Source of the DNA: Bacteroidaceae bacterium
GTDB taxonomy: Bacteria > Bacteroidota > Bacteroidia > Bacteroidales > Bacteroidaceae
Length of the DNA: 23,670 nt
Direction of reading: 5' to 3'
Assembly (NCBI GenBank): GCA_017466065.1
Contig: JAFTUV010000012.1
Coordinates: 1 to 23,670 of the forward strand
The translations under genes were made by a program, and so were the position numbers. Positions 9,404-16,612 of the stretch are shown here, one piece after another. The notes under the pieces are model-generated. The model worked only from the letters and a program-made list of their open reading frames with translations. It searched no databases and was not told where the DNA came from. Each line of letters starts with the position of its first letter. The stretch's first letter is position 1.

Positions 9404-9434
9404 CGAAGATAAGAAAAAAACAAGCTGTGTCAAA
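9404..9434 (-). promoter_or_regulatory. Promoter of the ABC-F gene, overlapping the upstream terminator
   Basis: On the minus strand a TTTG -33 box (9431-9434) is followed after 19 bases by TATCTTCG (9404-9411), one mismatch from TAnnTTTG, 20 bases before the ATG at 9384. The -33 box lies within the left arm and loop of the terminator hairpin of the preceding gene. Confidence 0.5.
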
Positions 9435-9457
9435 ATTAAAACCTTGACACAGCTTGT
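9413..9457 (-). terminator. Terminator of the Spy/CpxP-like gene
   Basis: A perfect 14-bp stem pairs 9420-9433 (ACAAGCTGTGTCAA) with 9444-9457. On the minus strand it is followed by seven T (9413-9419). Confidence 0.85.
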
Positions 9458-9497
9458 CAATTATGGTACATACCTTTTGAAGTGTGCAATGCAATGA

Positions 9498-9947
9498 TTA
9501 CTCCCTTGCACCGTGAGGAGCCTCGCGACGGGGACGCTTGCCACCGTGACGGCCGTTCTTTGAAACCTCCTGCATATATTTGAGATATTTTTCATACTGC
9601 TCGGAGGTGAGGATTTTCTTCATCTGTTCGTCACGCAAGGCACGACGCTGCTTCATCACTTCGGCACGGGCACGACGCTCCTCCTCGGAGGGTTGCATAC
9701 GTCTTTCACCCTCACGGGCCTTCATATTCTCCTGCATAGCCATTGCATCGGAGTAGTTCATAAGCATTACCATATTATACTGCACACTGTCGAGCTCCAA
9801 TACCTTGTGGAGATTGTTTGTCTGAGCAATAGCCATCATTTCGGGGTTTATTTCGCGACGGCGTGCACGCGATTTATCATCGCGGTTCTGTGAATAGGCC
9901 GCAACGGCCAGCAACATTGCAAAAAGCAATATAATACTCTTTTTCAT
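9498..9947 (-). CDS. Secreted Spy/CpxP-like helical protein, function unknown
   Basis: This 149-residue protein has a signal peptide (residues 1-19, LLFAMLLAVAAYSQ) and a very charged, helical mature part rich in Arg, Lys, Glu and Met. The segment ILTSEQYEKYLKYM resembles the LTxxQ motif of Spy/CpxP periplasmic chaperones. The upstream part (NLHKVLELDSVQYNMVMLMNYSDAM) looks like the paired helices of such folds. Similar short proteins are common in Bacteroidota. The C-terminus is strongly basic (GRHGGKRPRREAPHG). It lies 65 bases after lolD on the same strand and ends in its own terminator, so it may close the tcdA-lolD transcript. A chaperone role is inference from the motif only. Confidence 0.7.
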   Translation of the reverse strand: MKKSIILLFAMLLAVAAYSQNRDDKSRARRREINPEMMAIAQTNNLHKVLELDSVQYNMVMLMNYSDAMAMQENMKAREGERRMQPSEEERRARAEVMKQRRALRDEQMKKILTSEQYEKYLKYMQEVSKNGRHGGKRPRREAPHGARE

Positions 9948-10012
9948 AATCGTTATTCTCTTGTTTCACAATATTGGACTCGCAAGAATGCAAAAAGTAA
10001 AATGGGAGAGTG

Positions 10013-10681
10013 CTATTTTTTTACAATATTGCTGTGAACAGTGCCATCGACCATTCTTATTGTGCGGTCGGTGGTGGCAGCAAGGCCTTCATCGTGAGTG
10101 ACAATGAGGAATGTCTGGCCGTAACGGTCGCGCAATTCAAAGAAGAGCTTGTGGAGTTCCTCTTTGTTTTTGCTGTCGAGGCTGCCCGAAGGCTCGTCGG
10201 CCAATATAACATCGGGACGGTTTATGAGAGCACGGGCTACGGCTACACGCTGATTTTCGCCACCCGACATTTCAGACGGCTTATGCGCGACACGCTCCTT
10301 CAAGCCCATAACTTCGAGCAGTTCCACGGCCTCTCTCTCGGTCTCCTTGCGGTTGCGGCCGGCAATTAGTGCGGGAATCATCACATTCTCCAATGCTGTA
10401 AATTCGGGCAACAGCTGGTGGAACTGAAACACAAAACCAATGTGCTTGTTGCGGAAGGTGGCAAGCTCGCTCTCGCTCATACGGCAAAGTTCCTTGCCAT
10501 TAAATTCTATGCTGCCCGAAGTGGGCTTGTCGAGAGTGCCTATCAACTGCAAGAGCGTTGTTTTTCCGGCACCGCTGGGACCTACAATGCTTATCACTTC
10601 GCCCTTATCGATGTGCAGATTAACTCCACGCAGCACCTGTAAATCACCAAAATTCTTGGTTATATCCTTTATATCTATCAT
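10013..10681 (-). CDS. lolD: ABC transporter ATP-binding protein, LolD type
   Basis: This 222-residue single cassette is of the MacB/LolD/FtsE class. It has Walker [10 protein letters not shown] (34-42), Q-loop in [18 protein letters not shown] (around 86), signature [14 protein letters not shown] (139-152), Walker B VILADEP (158-164) and the switch histidine in VTHDEG (196). The segment [14 protein letters not shown] is characteristic of LolD, which powers release of lipoproteins from the inner membrane to LolA. The membrane partner (LolC/E) is not next to it. The ATG at 10681 overlaps the tcdA stop in an ATGA, so the two are translationally coupled. The frame is open for 72 codons further upstream, but that part runs through tcdA and has no domain character. 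Confidence 0.88.
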   Translation of the reverse strand: MIDIKDITKNFGDLQVLRGVNLHIDKGEVISIVGPSGAGKTTLLQLIGTLDKPTSGSIEFNGKELCRMSESELATFRNKHIGFVFQFHQLLPEFTALENVMIPALIAGRNRKETEREAVELLEVMGLKERVAHKPSEMSGGENQRVAVARALINRPDVILADEPSGSLDSKNKEELHKLFFELRDRYGQTFLIVTHDEGLAATTDRTIRMVDGTVHSNIVKK

Positions 10682-11385
10682 AGTTCCTTTATTACATATT
10701 CGGCAAGATGGCAACCGACGACTGCCGTAAAATAGCCCAACGAACCTATTATGGGCTTGCCGCCGCCGGGGTTGGGGCAGATGGCCTCTGCGTGTGGCGG
10801 TTCGCAGCTGTAAACCACCGGCAGACGATACTTTCCGCGATAATCGCGCAGCAGACGACGCAAATTCTTGGCCAGCGTGCAATGCTCGCTTTTCCATAAA
10901 TCGCTCTGTCTTATGTCGGCAAGGTTCATTTTGGCACCGGCCCCCATACTCGACACAATCCTAATCCCCTGCTCCCAGCAGTGCATTATGAGCGCAGCCT
11001 TCGACGGGAGAGTGTCTATCGCATCGACCACAAAGTCGCAGGGTGTTGCGGAAAGAAGTTGCGGAATATTCTCCTCGTCTATAAACACTCGCTCCACACG
11101 CAATTTCACCTGCGGGTTAATCTCGCGCAGACGGGCCGCAACAACATCGCATTTTGGCAATCCCACCGTGCTTGCAAGGGCCGGCATCTGACGGTTCACA
11201 TTGGTAACATCCACATTGTCGGCATCTATTATCGTGAACGAGCCCACACCCGCGCGGCACAACATCTCCACAGCCCACGAGCCCACGCCGCCCAAGCCCA
11301 CCACCATAATGTGAGCCTTGGCCAAACGCTCCTGCCTCTCACTTCCCAACAGAAGTTCTCCACGCTGCAACCAATTTTTCTCCAT
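10678..11385 (-). CDS. tcdA: tRNA threonylcarbamoyladenosine dehydratase
   Basis: This 235-residue ThiF/E1-like enzyme is of the TcdA (CsdL/YgdL) type. It uses ATP to cyclise t6A at position 37 of ANN-decoding tRNAs to ct6A. The nucleotide-binding loop is GLGGVGSW (30-37), followed by [15 protein letters not shown], the acidic adenylate-binding segment shared by E1-like proteins. [16 protein letters not shown] and the family-typical VVYSCEPP and [11 protein letters not shown] segments follow. Length fits TcdA and is too short for MoeB or UBA-type proteins. It is the first gene of a unit with lolD. An unrelated-function operon is common for this gene. Confidence 0.9.
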   Translation of the reverse strand: MEKNWLQRGELLLGSERQERLAKAHIMVVGLGGVGSWAVEMLCRAGVGSFTIIDADNVDVTNVNRQMPALASTVGLPKCDVVAARLREINPQVKLRVERVFIDEENIPQLLSATPCDFVVDAIDTLPSKAALIMHCWEQGIRIVSSMGAGAKMNLADIRQSDLWKSEHCTLAKNLRRLLRDYRGKYRLPVVYSCEPPHAEAICPNPGGGKPIIGSLGYFTAVVGCHLAEYVIKEL

Positions 11386-11411
11386 ATTTCTGAACGGTGT
11401 AATTACCGGGA

Positions 11412-11427
11412 CGAAAATACAAAAATA
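11412..11427 (-). promoter_or_regulatory. Probable -7 elements for tcdA
   Basis: The minus strand carries TATTTTTG (11420-11427, exact TAnnTTTG) directly followed by TATTTTCG (11412-11419), 27-35 bases before the tcdA ATG. No well-spaced TTTG -33 box is seen. Confidence 0.4.
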
Positions 11428-11557
11428 TAATTACAAAGAGGACAATTTGCCCGAAAAAGGGAGCAAAAAGCGACAAAAATGCTGCGCAACACATAAATTA
11501 TGCATCGTTTTAGAAGAAAATGGAACCGTGTATTACACTTTTTGAAAATTATATTGC

Positions 11558-11565
11558 TATCTTTG
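11558..11565 (+). promoter_or_regulatory. -7 promoter element for asd
   Basis: TATCTTTG matches TAnnTTTG exactly, 27 bases before the asd ATG. A TTTG lies at 11541-11544, but the 13-base gap is too short for the usual spacing. Confidence 0.55.
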
Positions 11566-11592
11566 CGCCGTCTAAAATAAAAAAACACAAAT

Positions 11593-12597
11593 ATGAAGAT
11601 AGCTATTGTTGGCGTAAGCGGAGCGGTGGGACAGGAGTTCCTGCGCGTTCTCGAAGAGAGAAATTTCCCGTTCGACGAACTGGTGCTTTTCGGTTCGGCT
11701 CGCAGTGCCGGGCAGGTATATAACTTCAAAGGGGTAGACTACACCGTGAAGGAGCTTAAACACAATGACGACTTTAAAGGGGTCGATTATGCCTTTGTGT
11801 CGGCCGGTGGCGGTGTTTCAAAGGAGTTTGCCGAGACTATCACCAAGCACGGTTGCGTGATGATTGACAATTCGAGCGCATTCCGTATGGACGAGGATGT
11901 GCCTTTGGTGGTACCCGAAGTAAACCCCACCGACGCATACAACCGCCCCCGCGGCATCATAGCCAACCCCAACTGCACAACAATACAGATGGTGGTTGCA
12001 TTGAAGGCCATCGAAAATCTCTCGCACATCAAGCGCGTGCATTCATCGACCTATCAGGCGGCAAGCGGTGCCGGCGCAGCGGCAATGGCCGAGCTTTATG
12101 AGCAGTATCGCCAAGTGCTTGCAGGCGAGGAGCCTACTGTGGAGAAATTTGCCTATCAGCTGGCATTCAACGTAATTCCCCAGATTGATGTGTTCACCGA
12201 CAATGGTTACACAAAAGAGGAGATGAAGATGTATAACGAAACACGCAAGATTATGCACAGCGACATTCAGGTGAGTGCGCAGTGTGTGCGTGTACCGGCC
12301 TTGCGCTCTCACTCACAGACATTGTGGATTGAGACCGAGGAGCCTCTCACCGTGGAGCAGGTGCAGAAGGCAGTTGCCGAGGGTGAAGGCCTTGTGCTTA
12401 TGGACAACCCCGACAAGAAGGAGTATCCTATGCCCTTGTTCCTTGCCGGAAGCGACCCTGTGTATGCCGGCCGCATACGCAAGGACCTCACTAACCCCAA
12501 TGGAATTATTATGTGGATTGTGGGTGACCAGATTAAAAAAGGTGCCGCCCTCAATGCTGTGCAGATTGCCGAGTATCTTATTAAGAATCCTCAATAA
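11593..12597 (+). CDS. asd: Aspartate-semialdehyde dehydrogenase
   Basis: This 334-residue enzyme makes L-aspartate 4-semialdehyde from aspartyl phosphate with NADPH, the branch point to lysine/diaminopimelate, threonine and methionine. The N-terminus has the NADP-binding loop [15 protein letters not shown]. The catalytic cysteine is Cys128 in ANPNCTT, the active-site Gln is Gln155 in [10 protein letters not shown], and the catalytic His is His240 in [10 protein letters not shown]. Length is normal for the archetypal bacterial enzyme. It stands alone with its own promoter and terminator, divergent from tcdA. Confidence 0.96.
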   Translation: MKIAIVGVSGAVGQEFLRVLEERNFPFDELVLFGSARSAGQVYNFKGVDYTVKELKHNDDFKGVDYAFVSAGGGVSKEFAETITKHGCVMIDNSSAFRMDEDVPLVVPEVNPTDAYNRPRGIIANPNCTTIQMVVALKAIENLSHIKRVHSSTYQAASGAGAAAMAELYEQYRQVLAGEEPTVEKFAYQLAFNVIPQIDVFTDNGYTKEEMKMYNETRKIMHSDIQVSAQCVRVPALRSHSQTLWIETEEPLTVEQVQKAVAEGEGLVLMDNPDKKEYPMPLFLAGSDPVYAGRIRKDLTNPNGIIMWIVGDQIKKGAALNAVQIAEYLIKNPQ

Positions 12598-12621
12598 AAG
12601 AGATAAGGATTATATAAAGCA

Positions 12622-12653
12622 AGAAAGCGACCTTTTTAAGGGTCGCTTTTCTG
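12622..12653 (+). terminator. Terminator of asd
   Basis: AAAGCGACC (12624-12632) pairs with GGTCGCTTT (12641-12649), followed by TTCTGTATATT. It lies between convergent genes and may also stop transcripts from the lipoprotein gene on the minus strand. Confidence 0.75.
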
Positions 12654-12691
12654 TATATTATAATTACCCCAAACTTTCGAATGGATAAAGA

Positions 12692-13672
12692 TTAATATTT
12701 AGCTTTCTCATTCAAATTCTTCTTATAATACGTATAAGTTCCATCGGAATTATATATTTTAGGTCTGTGTCCGTAGTCCTTTAAATACCCATCCCAATAT
12801 CTTTTACAACTTAAATTATACGCATATATGAACAGAGGAAAGACCACCGTAGGCGAAGTAACAATTCCCCAAAATATATGACTGGTATTAACTGCTCGAC
12901 GATGTCTTTTCCATATTTCTATATTTTCTCTATTCACATTATCTATTTCCTCTTTATTATTAATATAAAGTATCTTTCCACAAAATTGATAGTTGTTGTC
13001 ATTAAGCATTAATTTATTTTGTGAAACAGGGAGCATTTCATTGCTAACCTTAATATGCCCTACATAAACCCTATTCCTCGAAGTATTCCACTTTGTAAGA
13101 GAGTAGTCAAACGTATATGGTATTACAAACTCAACTGTTTCGGGATTATCGTATGACGAAACGGAATGAACACCTAAATTTTCCATAAACGCAGGCAATT
13201 CAATCGAACGAAGATTTGTTTCATTTAATGGCAAACTCCATTTAGAATAAGGAGGAATGGTCATAGTAATGCTTGCATCACTTGTTTGTACATTGTTTAT
13301 AGCATCCTGAACATTATTGAACGTGGTACTGCGCGAGGAACGAACATCCTTGAATAATTCAGTAGAATATCCGTTGTACAGAACATAGCACTTCGATTTA
13401 TCGATAATCAACGATTTATTCGTGTTATTTATAATCTCAAACGACACCAATTTTGCATCCGATATTTTATATCTCACATCAAAGCCATCGTAATGTGCAG
13501 TCAATGACTGTGGTTCAATTTTTCCCTTATTGTCCATATTTTGAACAACAAAAGTTCCTGTATTAGTCAAATAGCTTTTCTTAATATCAGGAGTTAAATA
13601 TTTGGGATGAGCGCAAGATGCCGTAATAAGGACGACACACAAAGAAAGTAGAATTTTAAAAATAGATTTCAT
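12692..13672 (-). CDS. Lipoprotein of unknown function with a C-terminal membrane segment
   Basis: This 326-residue protein has a lipobox LITASC (Cys20). The central part is beta-rich, with segments such as ISDAKLVSFEIINNTNKSLIIDKSKCYVLYNG and SITMTIPPYSKWSLPLNE. A hydrophobic stretch at about 264-286 (IFWGIVTSPTVVFPLFIYAY) could cross or sit in a membrane. A basic, Tyr-rich tail ends in YYKKNLNEKAKY. I do not recognise a named family. The gene is visibly more AT-rich than its neighbours, with many TTA, ATA and AAT codons, which suggests later acquisition or relaxed selection. It stands alone, convergent with asd and next to the palindromic element upstream of its start. No consensus promoter is visible before it. 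Confidence 0.8.
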   Translation of the reverse strand: MKSIFKILLSLCVVLITASCAHPKYLTPDIKKSYLTNTGTFVVQNMDNKGKIEPQSLTAHYDGFDVRYKISDAKLVSFEIINNTNKSLIIDKSKCYVLYNGYSTELFKDVRSSRSTTFNNVQDAINNVQTSDASITMTIPPYSKWSLPLNETNLRSIELPAFMENLGVHSVSSYDNPETVEFVIPYTFDYSLTKWNTSRNRVYVGHIKVSNEMLPVSQNKLMLNDNNYQFCGKILYINNKEEIDNVNRENIEIWKRHRRAVNTSHIFWGIVTSPTVVFPLFIYAYNLSCKRYWDGYLKDYGHRPKIYNSDGTYTYYKKNLNEKAKY

Positions 13673-13694
13673 AAAGTTAATATTTTATGGTTTA

Positions 13695-13705
13695 TTATTA
13701 TACAA
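13695..13705 (+). repeat. Left copy of an 11-bp direct repeat flanking the palindromic element
   Basis: TTATTATACAA occurs here and again at 13964-13974. The pair brackets the palindrome like a target-site duplication, but the sequence is AT-rich, so chance is possible. Confidence 0.35.
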
Positions 13706-13735
13706 AAAGCGGGTACCAATTCTTGCCCGTTCGCT

Positions 13736-13936
13736 TGTTGAGGTCCTAGGAAAACCTTTAGAGTTGAACGAAACAGAATTAATACCCACGTAGTATGATA
13801 ATAATATCCGGAAAAAGTGTGTAATGAGGATTAACACCCTCATACACACTCCGGGATATAGTTTTCCATACCCGTAAGCACTCACTTCTGACATTTGTTC
13901 CTAAACTCTAATTATGAAATTTCCTAGGTTTCAACA
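13736..13936. repeat. Long imperfect palindrome (about 200 bases), candidate MITE or structured RNA
   Basis: The two halves pair through ten successive helices around an 8-base loop at 13830-13837. They are 13736-13741/13931-13936, 13745-13753/13920-13928, 13758-13765/13904-13911, 13766-13772/13894-13900, 13774-13778/13886-13890, 13793-13797/13867-13871, 13804-13809/13854-13859, 13810-13811/13851-13852, 13816-13822/13844-13850 and 13824-13829/13838-13843. About 60 base pairs form in all, interrupted by small bulges. It fills most of the gene-free stretch 13673-14106. It could be a decayed miniature mobile element, a structured RNA, or the 5' leader of the lipoprotein gene to its left. Nothing in the stretch looks like a coding gene. 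Confidence 0.6.
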
Positions 13937-13946
13937 GGCTCAGAAC

Positions 13947-13970
13947 AAAGCATTATGATGCTTTTATTAT
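13947..13970 (+). terminator. Possible terminator at the right edge of the palindromic element
   Basis: AAAGCAT (13947-13953) pairs with ATGCTTT (13958-13964) around a TATG loop, followed by TATTATA. It would end a plus-strand RNA spanning the palindrome, but no plus-strand promoter consensus is seen to its left. Confidence 0.3.
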
Positions 13971-13974
13971 ACAA
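13964..13974 (+). repeat. Right copy of the 11-bp direct repeat
   Basis: TTATTATACAA is identical to 13695-13705 and lies 269 bases downstream of it. It overlaps the last base of the hairpin at 13947-13964. Confidence 0.35.
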
Positions 13975-14106
13975 CGCCTCACATCGTCTTATAACGATCT
14001 TTCAAGGCTATCAAATTATTTTTCTTTCCTAAAATAAGCTGTTATTTTTAATTATTAAACTATCAGTATCAGGCACTTGCATTACGCAAACAGAACTATA
14101 TTTCAT

Positions 14107-15039
14107 TTACTCTGCCGAGCGGTATTTTCCCTCCTCTTCATCGTCGAGCATACTCAAATAGGACTGATAGCGTGTGGGGGCTATCCTACCCTCTTCGAGT
14201 GCGGCAAGCACAGCGCAACCGGGTTCGTGAGTATGTGTGCAGTTACCATATTTGCAGCCGTTCGACAGCTCGAAGAACTCCACGAAATAGTGAGCAATCT
14301 CCTCCTTTTCCATTGCGTATGAGCCGAAGCCTTTTACGCCGGGAGTGTCGACAATGTAGCTGTCGGGCATAAATTCGAACATTTCGGTGTATGTGGTAGT
14401 GTGCATTCCCGTGTCGTGAATCTTGGAAATTTCGCCCACCTTGGCCGCCAACTGCGGAGCCACGGCATTCACAAGGCTCGATTTTCCCACACCCGAATTA
14501 CCCGCGAGCAACGACACCTTGCCTCGCATAACCTCGCGAAGTTCCCCGATGCCCTCTCCCTTTTCGGCACTTGTCACCAGACAGGTGTAGCCGATGTTGC
14601 GATAGAGGGCACAAAGATATTCAAGCTCGGCAGCCTCATCGGGGGTGTACAGGTCGGCCTTATTAAAGACCAGCACCACGGGCACCCGATAGGCCTCGGC
14701 CGAGGCCAAGAAACGGTCGATGAAGGTGGTGGAGGTTGTCGGGTGACTTATTGTAACGACAAGGAAGCAAAGGTCGAGATTGGCGGCAAGGATGTGCGAC
14801 TGCTTCGAGAGGTTCGATGCCTTGCGCACTATGTAGTTGCGACGCTCCATAATCTCCACTATATATGCCGTGCCGTCGGGACGCACATCGAACCTGACAT
14901 TGTCGCCCACCGCCACAGGATTGGTGCTCTTTATTCCCTTTAAGCGGAAATTGCCCTTTACCCAGCAATCGACAGTGGCACCGTCGGCTGTGCGCACAGC
15001 ATACACACTGCCCGAACTTTTAACTACAACACCCTGCAC
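14107..15039 (-). CDS. rsgA: Small ribosomal subunit biogenesis GTPase RsgA
   Basis: This 310-residue GTPase releases maturation factors and checks late 30S assembly. It has the circular permutation diagnostic of the family. An N-terminal OB fold (about 1-70) is followed by G4 NKAD (126-129), G5 TSA (156-158), the P-loop GNSGVGKS (180-187) and G3 DTPG (231-234). A zinc-binding knuckle follows with Cys262, Cys267, His269 or His271, and Cys275 (CKYGNCTHTHEPGC). The start is a GTG at 15039: the frame is closed by the frr stop only 9 bases upstream and holds no ATG in between. It is therefore the second gene of an frr-rsgA transcript. Confidence 0.95.
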   Translation of the reverse strand: MQGVVVKSSGSVYAVRTADGATVDCWVKGNFRLKGIKSTNPVAVGDNVRFDVRPDGTAYIVEIMERRNYIVRKASNLSKQSHILAANLDLCFLVVTISHPTTSTTFIDRFLASAEAYRVPVVLVFNKADLYTPDEAAELEYLCALYRNIGYTCLVTSAEKGEGIGELREVMRGKVSLLAGNSGVGKSSLVNAVAPQLAAKVGEISKIHDTGMHTTTYTEMFEFMPDSYIVDTPGVKGFGSYAMEKEEIAHYFVEFFELSNGCKYGNCTHTHEPGCAVLAALEEGRIAPTRYQSYLSMLDDEEEGKYRSAE

Positions 15040-15048
15040 GGCAACTGA

Positions 15049-15609
15049 TTATACGGTGAGAATTTCCTTTTCCTTCGCTGCAAAAATCTCCTCGGCTTTC
15101 TTTATGTACTTGTCGTGAATTTTCTGCAATTTCTCTTCGCCGTCCTTTGCAATATCCTCGGGAGTGCCGTCCTTAACCGATTTTTTCATTGTATCGATGC
15201 CGTCGCGACGAGCATTGCGGATACTTATCTTTGCAGTTTCAAGTTCGTGAGAGCATTGCTTCACAAGGTCTTTACGGCGTTCACCGGTCAAGGGAGGGAT
15301 TGCAATGATTATTACCTCGCCGTTGTTGGTGGGCATAATTCCCACGGGCGAGTCGATGATAGCCTTCTCGATGGGAGCAATCATATTCTTGTCCCAAGGC
15401 TTAATGGCGATGGTACGCAGGTCGGGGGTAGTTATTGTTGCCACATTGTTAAGAGGCATTTCCGAGCCATAGGAGCTCACGCGCACACAGTCGAGAATGT
15501 GTACATTGGCCTTTCCTGCACGAATGTGCGAATACTCATCTTCGAGGTGCATAATGGTCATCTCCATCATCTCCTCAATCTCACTCAAACAAGCTTTTAC
15601 ATCCAACAT
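15049..15609 (-). CDS. frr: Ribosome recycling factor
   Basis: This 186-residue protein splits post-termination ribosomes together with EF-G. The family's landmarks are in order: HIRAGKANVHILD near the start, YGSEMPLNNVATITTPDLRTIAIKPWD in the middle domain, then IPPLTGERRKDLVK and RNARRDGID in the long helical bundle, and a charged C-terminal helix. Length matches the usual 185. The ATG at 15609 is the natural start. It heads the frr-rsgA unit and is divergent from the DUF2007 gene. Confidence 0.97.
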   Translation of the reverse strand: MLDVKACLSEIEEMMEMTIMHLEDEYSHIRAGKANVHILDCVRVSSYGSEMPLNNVATITTPDLRTIAIKPWDKNMIAPIEKAIIDSPVGIMPTNNGEVIIIAIPPLTGERRKDLVKQCSHELETAKISIRNARRDGIDTMKKSVKDGTPEDIAKDGEEKLQKIHDKYIKKAEEIFAAKEKEILTV

Positions 15610-15644
15610 AATTATATCGTTTTAATCATTAATATTACTCTGCA

Positions 15645-15653
15645 CAAAGATTA
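15645..15653 (-). promoter_or_regulatory. Near-consensus -7 element for frr
   Basis: The minus strand reads TAATCTTTG, that is TA and TTTG with a 3-base rather than 2-base spacer, 35 bases before the frr ATG. Confidence 0.35.
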
Positions 15654-15660
15654 TGCACGA

Positions 15661-15736
15661 AGATACTATTATTTTGCGAAATTCAATTATTAAACCGTCA
15701 TATTTTTCGGAATATGCCGAAAGATACTATTTTTGC
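15661..15736 (+). repeat. Direct repeat around a small hairpin upstream of the DUF2007 gene
   Basis: AGATACTATT followed by TTTGC occurs at 15661-15677 (with two extra bases) and at 15722-15736. Between them TTTCGG (15705-15710) pairs with CCGAAA (15717-15722). The second copy contains the -7 box at 15728-15735. The arrangement looks like a duplicated promoter with a small dyad between copies. Confidence 0.4.
15728..15735 (+). promoter_or_regulatory. -7 promoter element for the DUF2007 gene
   Basis: TATTTTTG is an exact TAnnTTTG match, 56 bases before the ATG. At the expected -33 distance (15704-15707) there is TTTT rather than TTTG. Confidence 0.5.
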
Positions 15737-15780
15737 AATAGCGTAAACAACTGCCCGTCGCAGATGTTTCTAATAATAAA

Positions 15781-15787
15781 AGGAGGT
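15781..15787 (+). promoter_or_regulatory. Strong Shine-Dalgarno sequence, unusual here
   Basis: AGGAGGT sits 4 bases before the ATG at 15792 and is a full match to the anti-Shine-Dalgarno of 16S rRNA. Other genes in the window lack such a site, as is usual for Bacteroidota. Confidence 0.6.
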
Positions 15788-15791
15788 AATT

Positions 15792-16046
15792 ATGGCAAGC
15801 AGAAGAAAAAGGCAGCATCATCTTATAAAGATTTTTGGAGGGAACCTGTGGCAGGCACAGCTCGTGCAGGGGCTGTTGGAGGATAACAATATCGCGTGCG
15901 TGTTGCGCAACGAAACAATGTCGGCCGTGACTGCACCCTATGCAACATTGGGCGGAGAAGTGTGGGTGCTTATCGATGAGTGTGACAGGGACGATGCATT
16001 AAGCATATTGAGAAAGGAGTGCGTTTCATCGGCACCCTATAATTGA
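15792..16046 (+). CDS. DUF2007 family small protein
   Basis: This 84-residue cytoplasmic protein begins with a basic stretch (ASRRKRQHH) and then carries the DUF2007 pattern. Segments are KIFGGNLWQAQLVQGLLEDNNIACVLRNE, a short loop, then GGEVWVLIDECDRDDALSILRKE. The family is a small alpha/beta ferredoxin-like domain annotated as a putative signal-transducing protein; its partner is unknown. It is a single-gene unit between frr (divergent) and rplS (convergent). Its perfect Shine-Dalgarno is noted separately. Confidence 0.85.
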   Translation: MASRRKRQHHLIKIFGGNLWQAQLVQGLLEDNNIACVLRNETMSAVTAPYATLGGEVWVLIDECDRDDALSILRKECVSSAPYN

Positions 16047-16063
16047 ACAATATTACACAAAAT

Positions 16064-16095
16064 AAAAACTGCTGCCCGGCGGGCAGCAGTTTTTA
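16064..16095. terminator. Bidirectional terminator between the DUF2007 gene and rplS
   Basis: A perfect 14-bp stem pairs 16064-16077 (AAAAACTGCTGCCC) with 16081-16094 around a GGC loop. A and T runs at the ends make it work on both strands. Confidence 0.88.
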
Positions 16096-16118
16096 TTTTC
16101 AAAGCTCTTTTGAGTCGC

Positions 16119-16469
16119 TTACGCTTTAATCTCCTTGATACGAGCCTTCTTACCTGTGAGGGCACGCAAGTAGTAAAGTTTTGCACGACGAACACGACCG
16201 AACTTATTAACAGTGATGCTGTCAATAGAGGGCGAGTTCAAAGGGAAGATACGCTCAACGCCTACTGTACCCGACATTTTGCGTACAGTAAAACGCTTTT
16301 CTGCACCGTGACCGCAGATTTTGATAACAACACCGCGATACATCTGGATGCGCTCTTTTGTTCCCTCAATGATTTTGTAAGCTACTGTAACTGTGTCACC
16401 GGGGTGAAAGTTAAGCTCACGCTTTACATCAGTAGCAAATGCTTCTTTTGCAATTTTAATTAAATCCAT
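16119..16469 (-). CDS. rplS: 50S ribosomal protein L19
   Basis: This 116-residue protein lies at the 30S-50S interface of the large subunit. The family's landmarks are all there: [29 protein letters not shown], then [26 protein letters not shown] and the basic end [20 protein letters not shown]. The ATG at 16469 gives the normal N-terminus. The frame is open 16 codons further up, but that part is not L19-like. It is monocistronic here, with a very good promoter and a leader of about 80 bases. Confidence 0.96.
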   Translation of the reverse strand: MDLIKIAKEAFATDVKRELNFHPGDTVTVAYKIIEGTKERIQMYRGVVIKICGHGAEKRFTVRKMSGTVGVERIFPLNSPSIDSITVNKFGRVRRAKLYYLRALTGKKARIKEIKA

Positions 16470-16556
16470 TACTTTGAATTGTTTAAATTGTTCAATCATT
16501 CCAACGCAACATATCAAGTTACTCTTCCTTGACAGCGATTACGCCGAAAGCGACTG

Positions 16557-16588
16557 CAAAGATAGGCCTTTTTCCCAATTCTGCCAAA
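16557..16588 (-). promoter_or_regulatory. Consensus promoter of rplS
   Basis: On the minus strand TTTG (16585-16588) is followed after exactly 20 bases by TATCTTTG (16557-16564), both perfect. This is one of the two best promoters in the window. The distance to the ATG leaves a leader of about 80 bases. Confidence 0.8.
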
Positions 16589-16612
16589 TTATCCTCTTTT
16601 TTTTCGCACTTA

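Noticed and set aside
10682..10897. A 72-residue N-terminal extension of LolD
   Set aside because: It runs through tcdA in another frame and is Arg-rich without family similarity; the ATGA overlap gives the normal LolD start.
13685..13894. A 69-codon minus-strand open frame through the palindromic element
   Set aside because: It covers most of the hairpin, has no promoter or recognised domain, and an open frame of this length is expected by chance.
13736..13936. Retron-type RNA (msr/msd) as the explanation of the palindrome
   Set aside because: No reverse transcriptase gene lies near it; the adjacent genes are a lipoprotein and rsgA.
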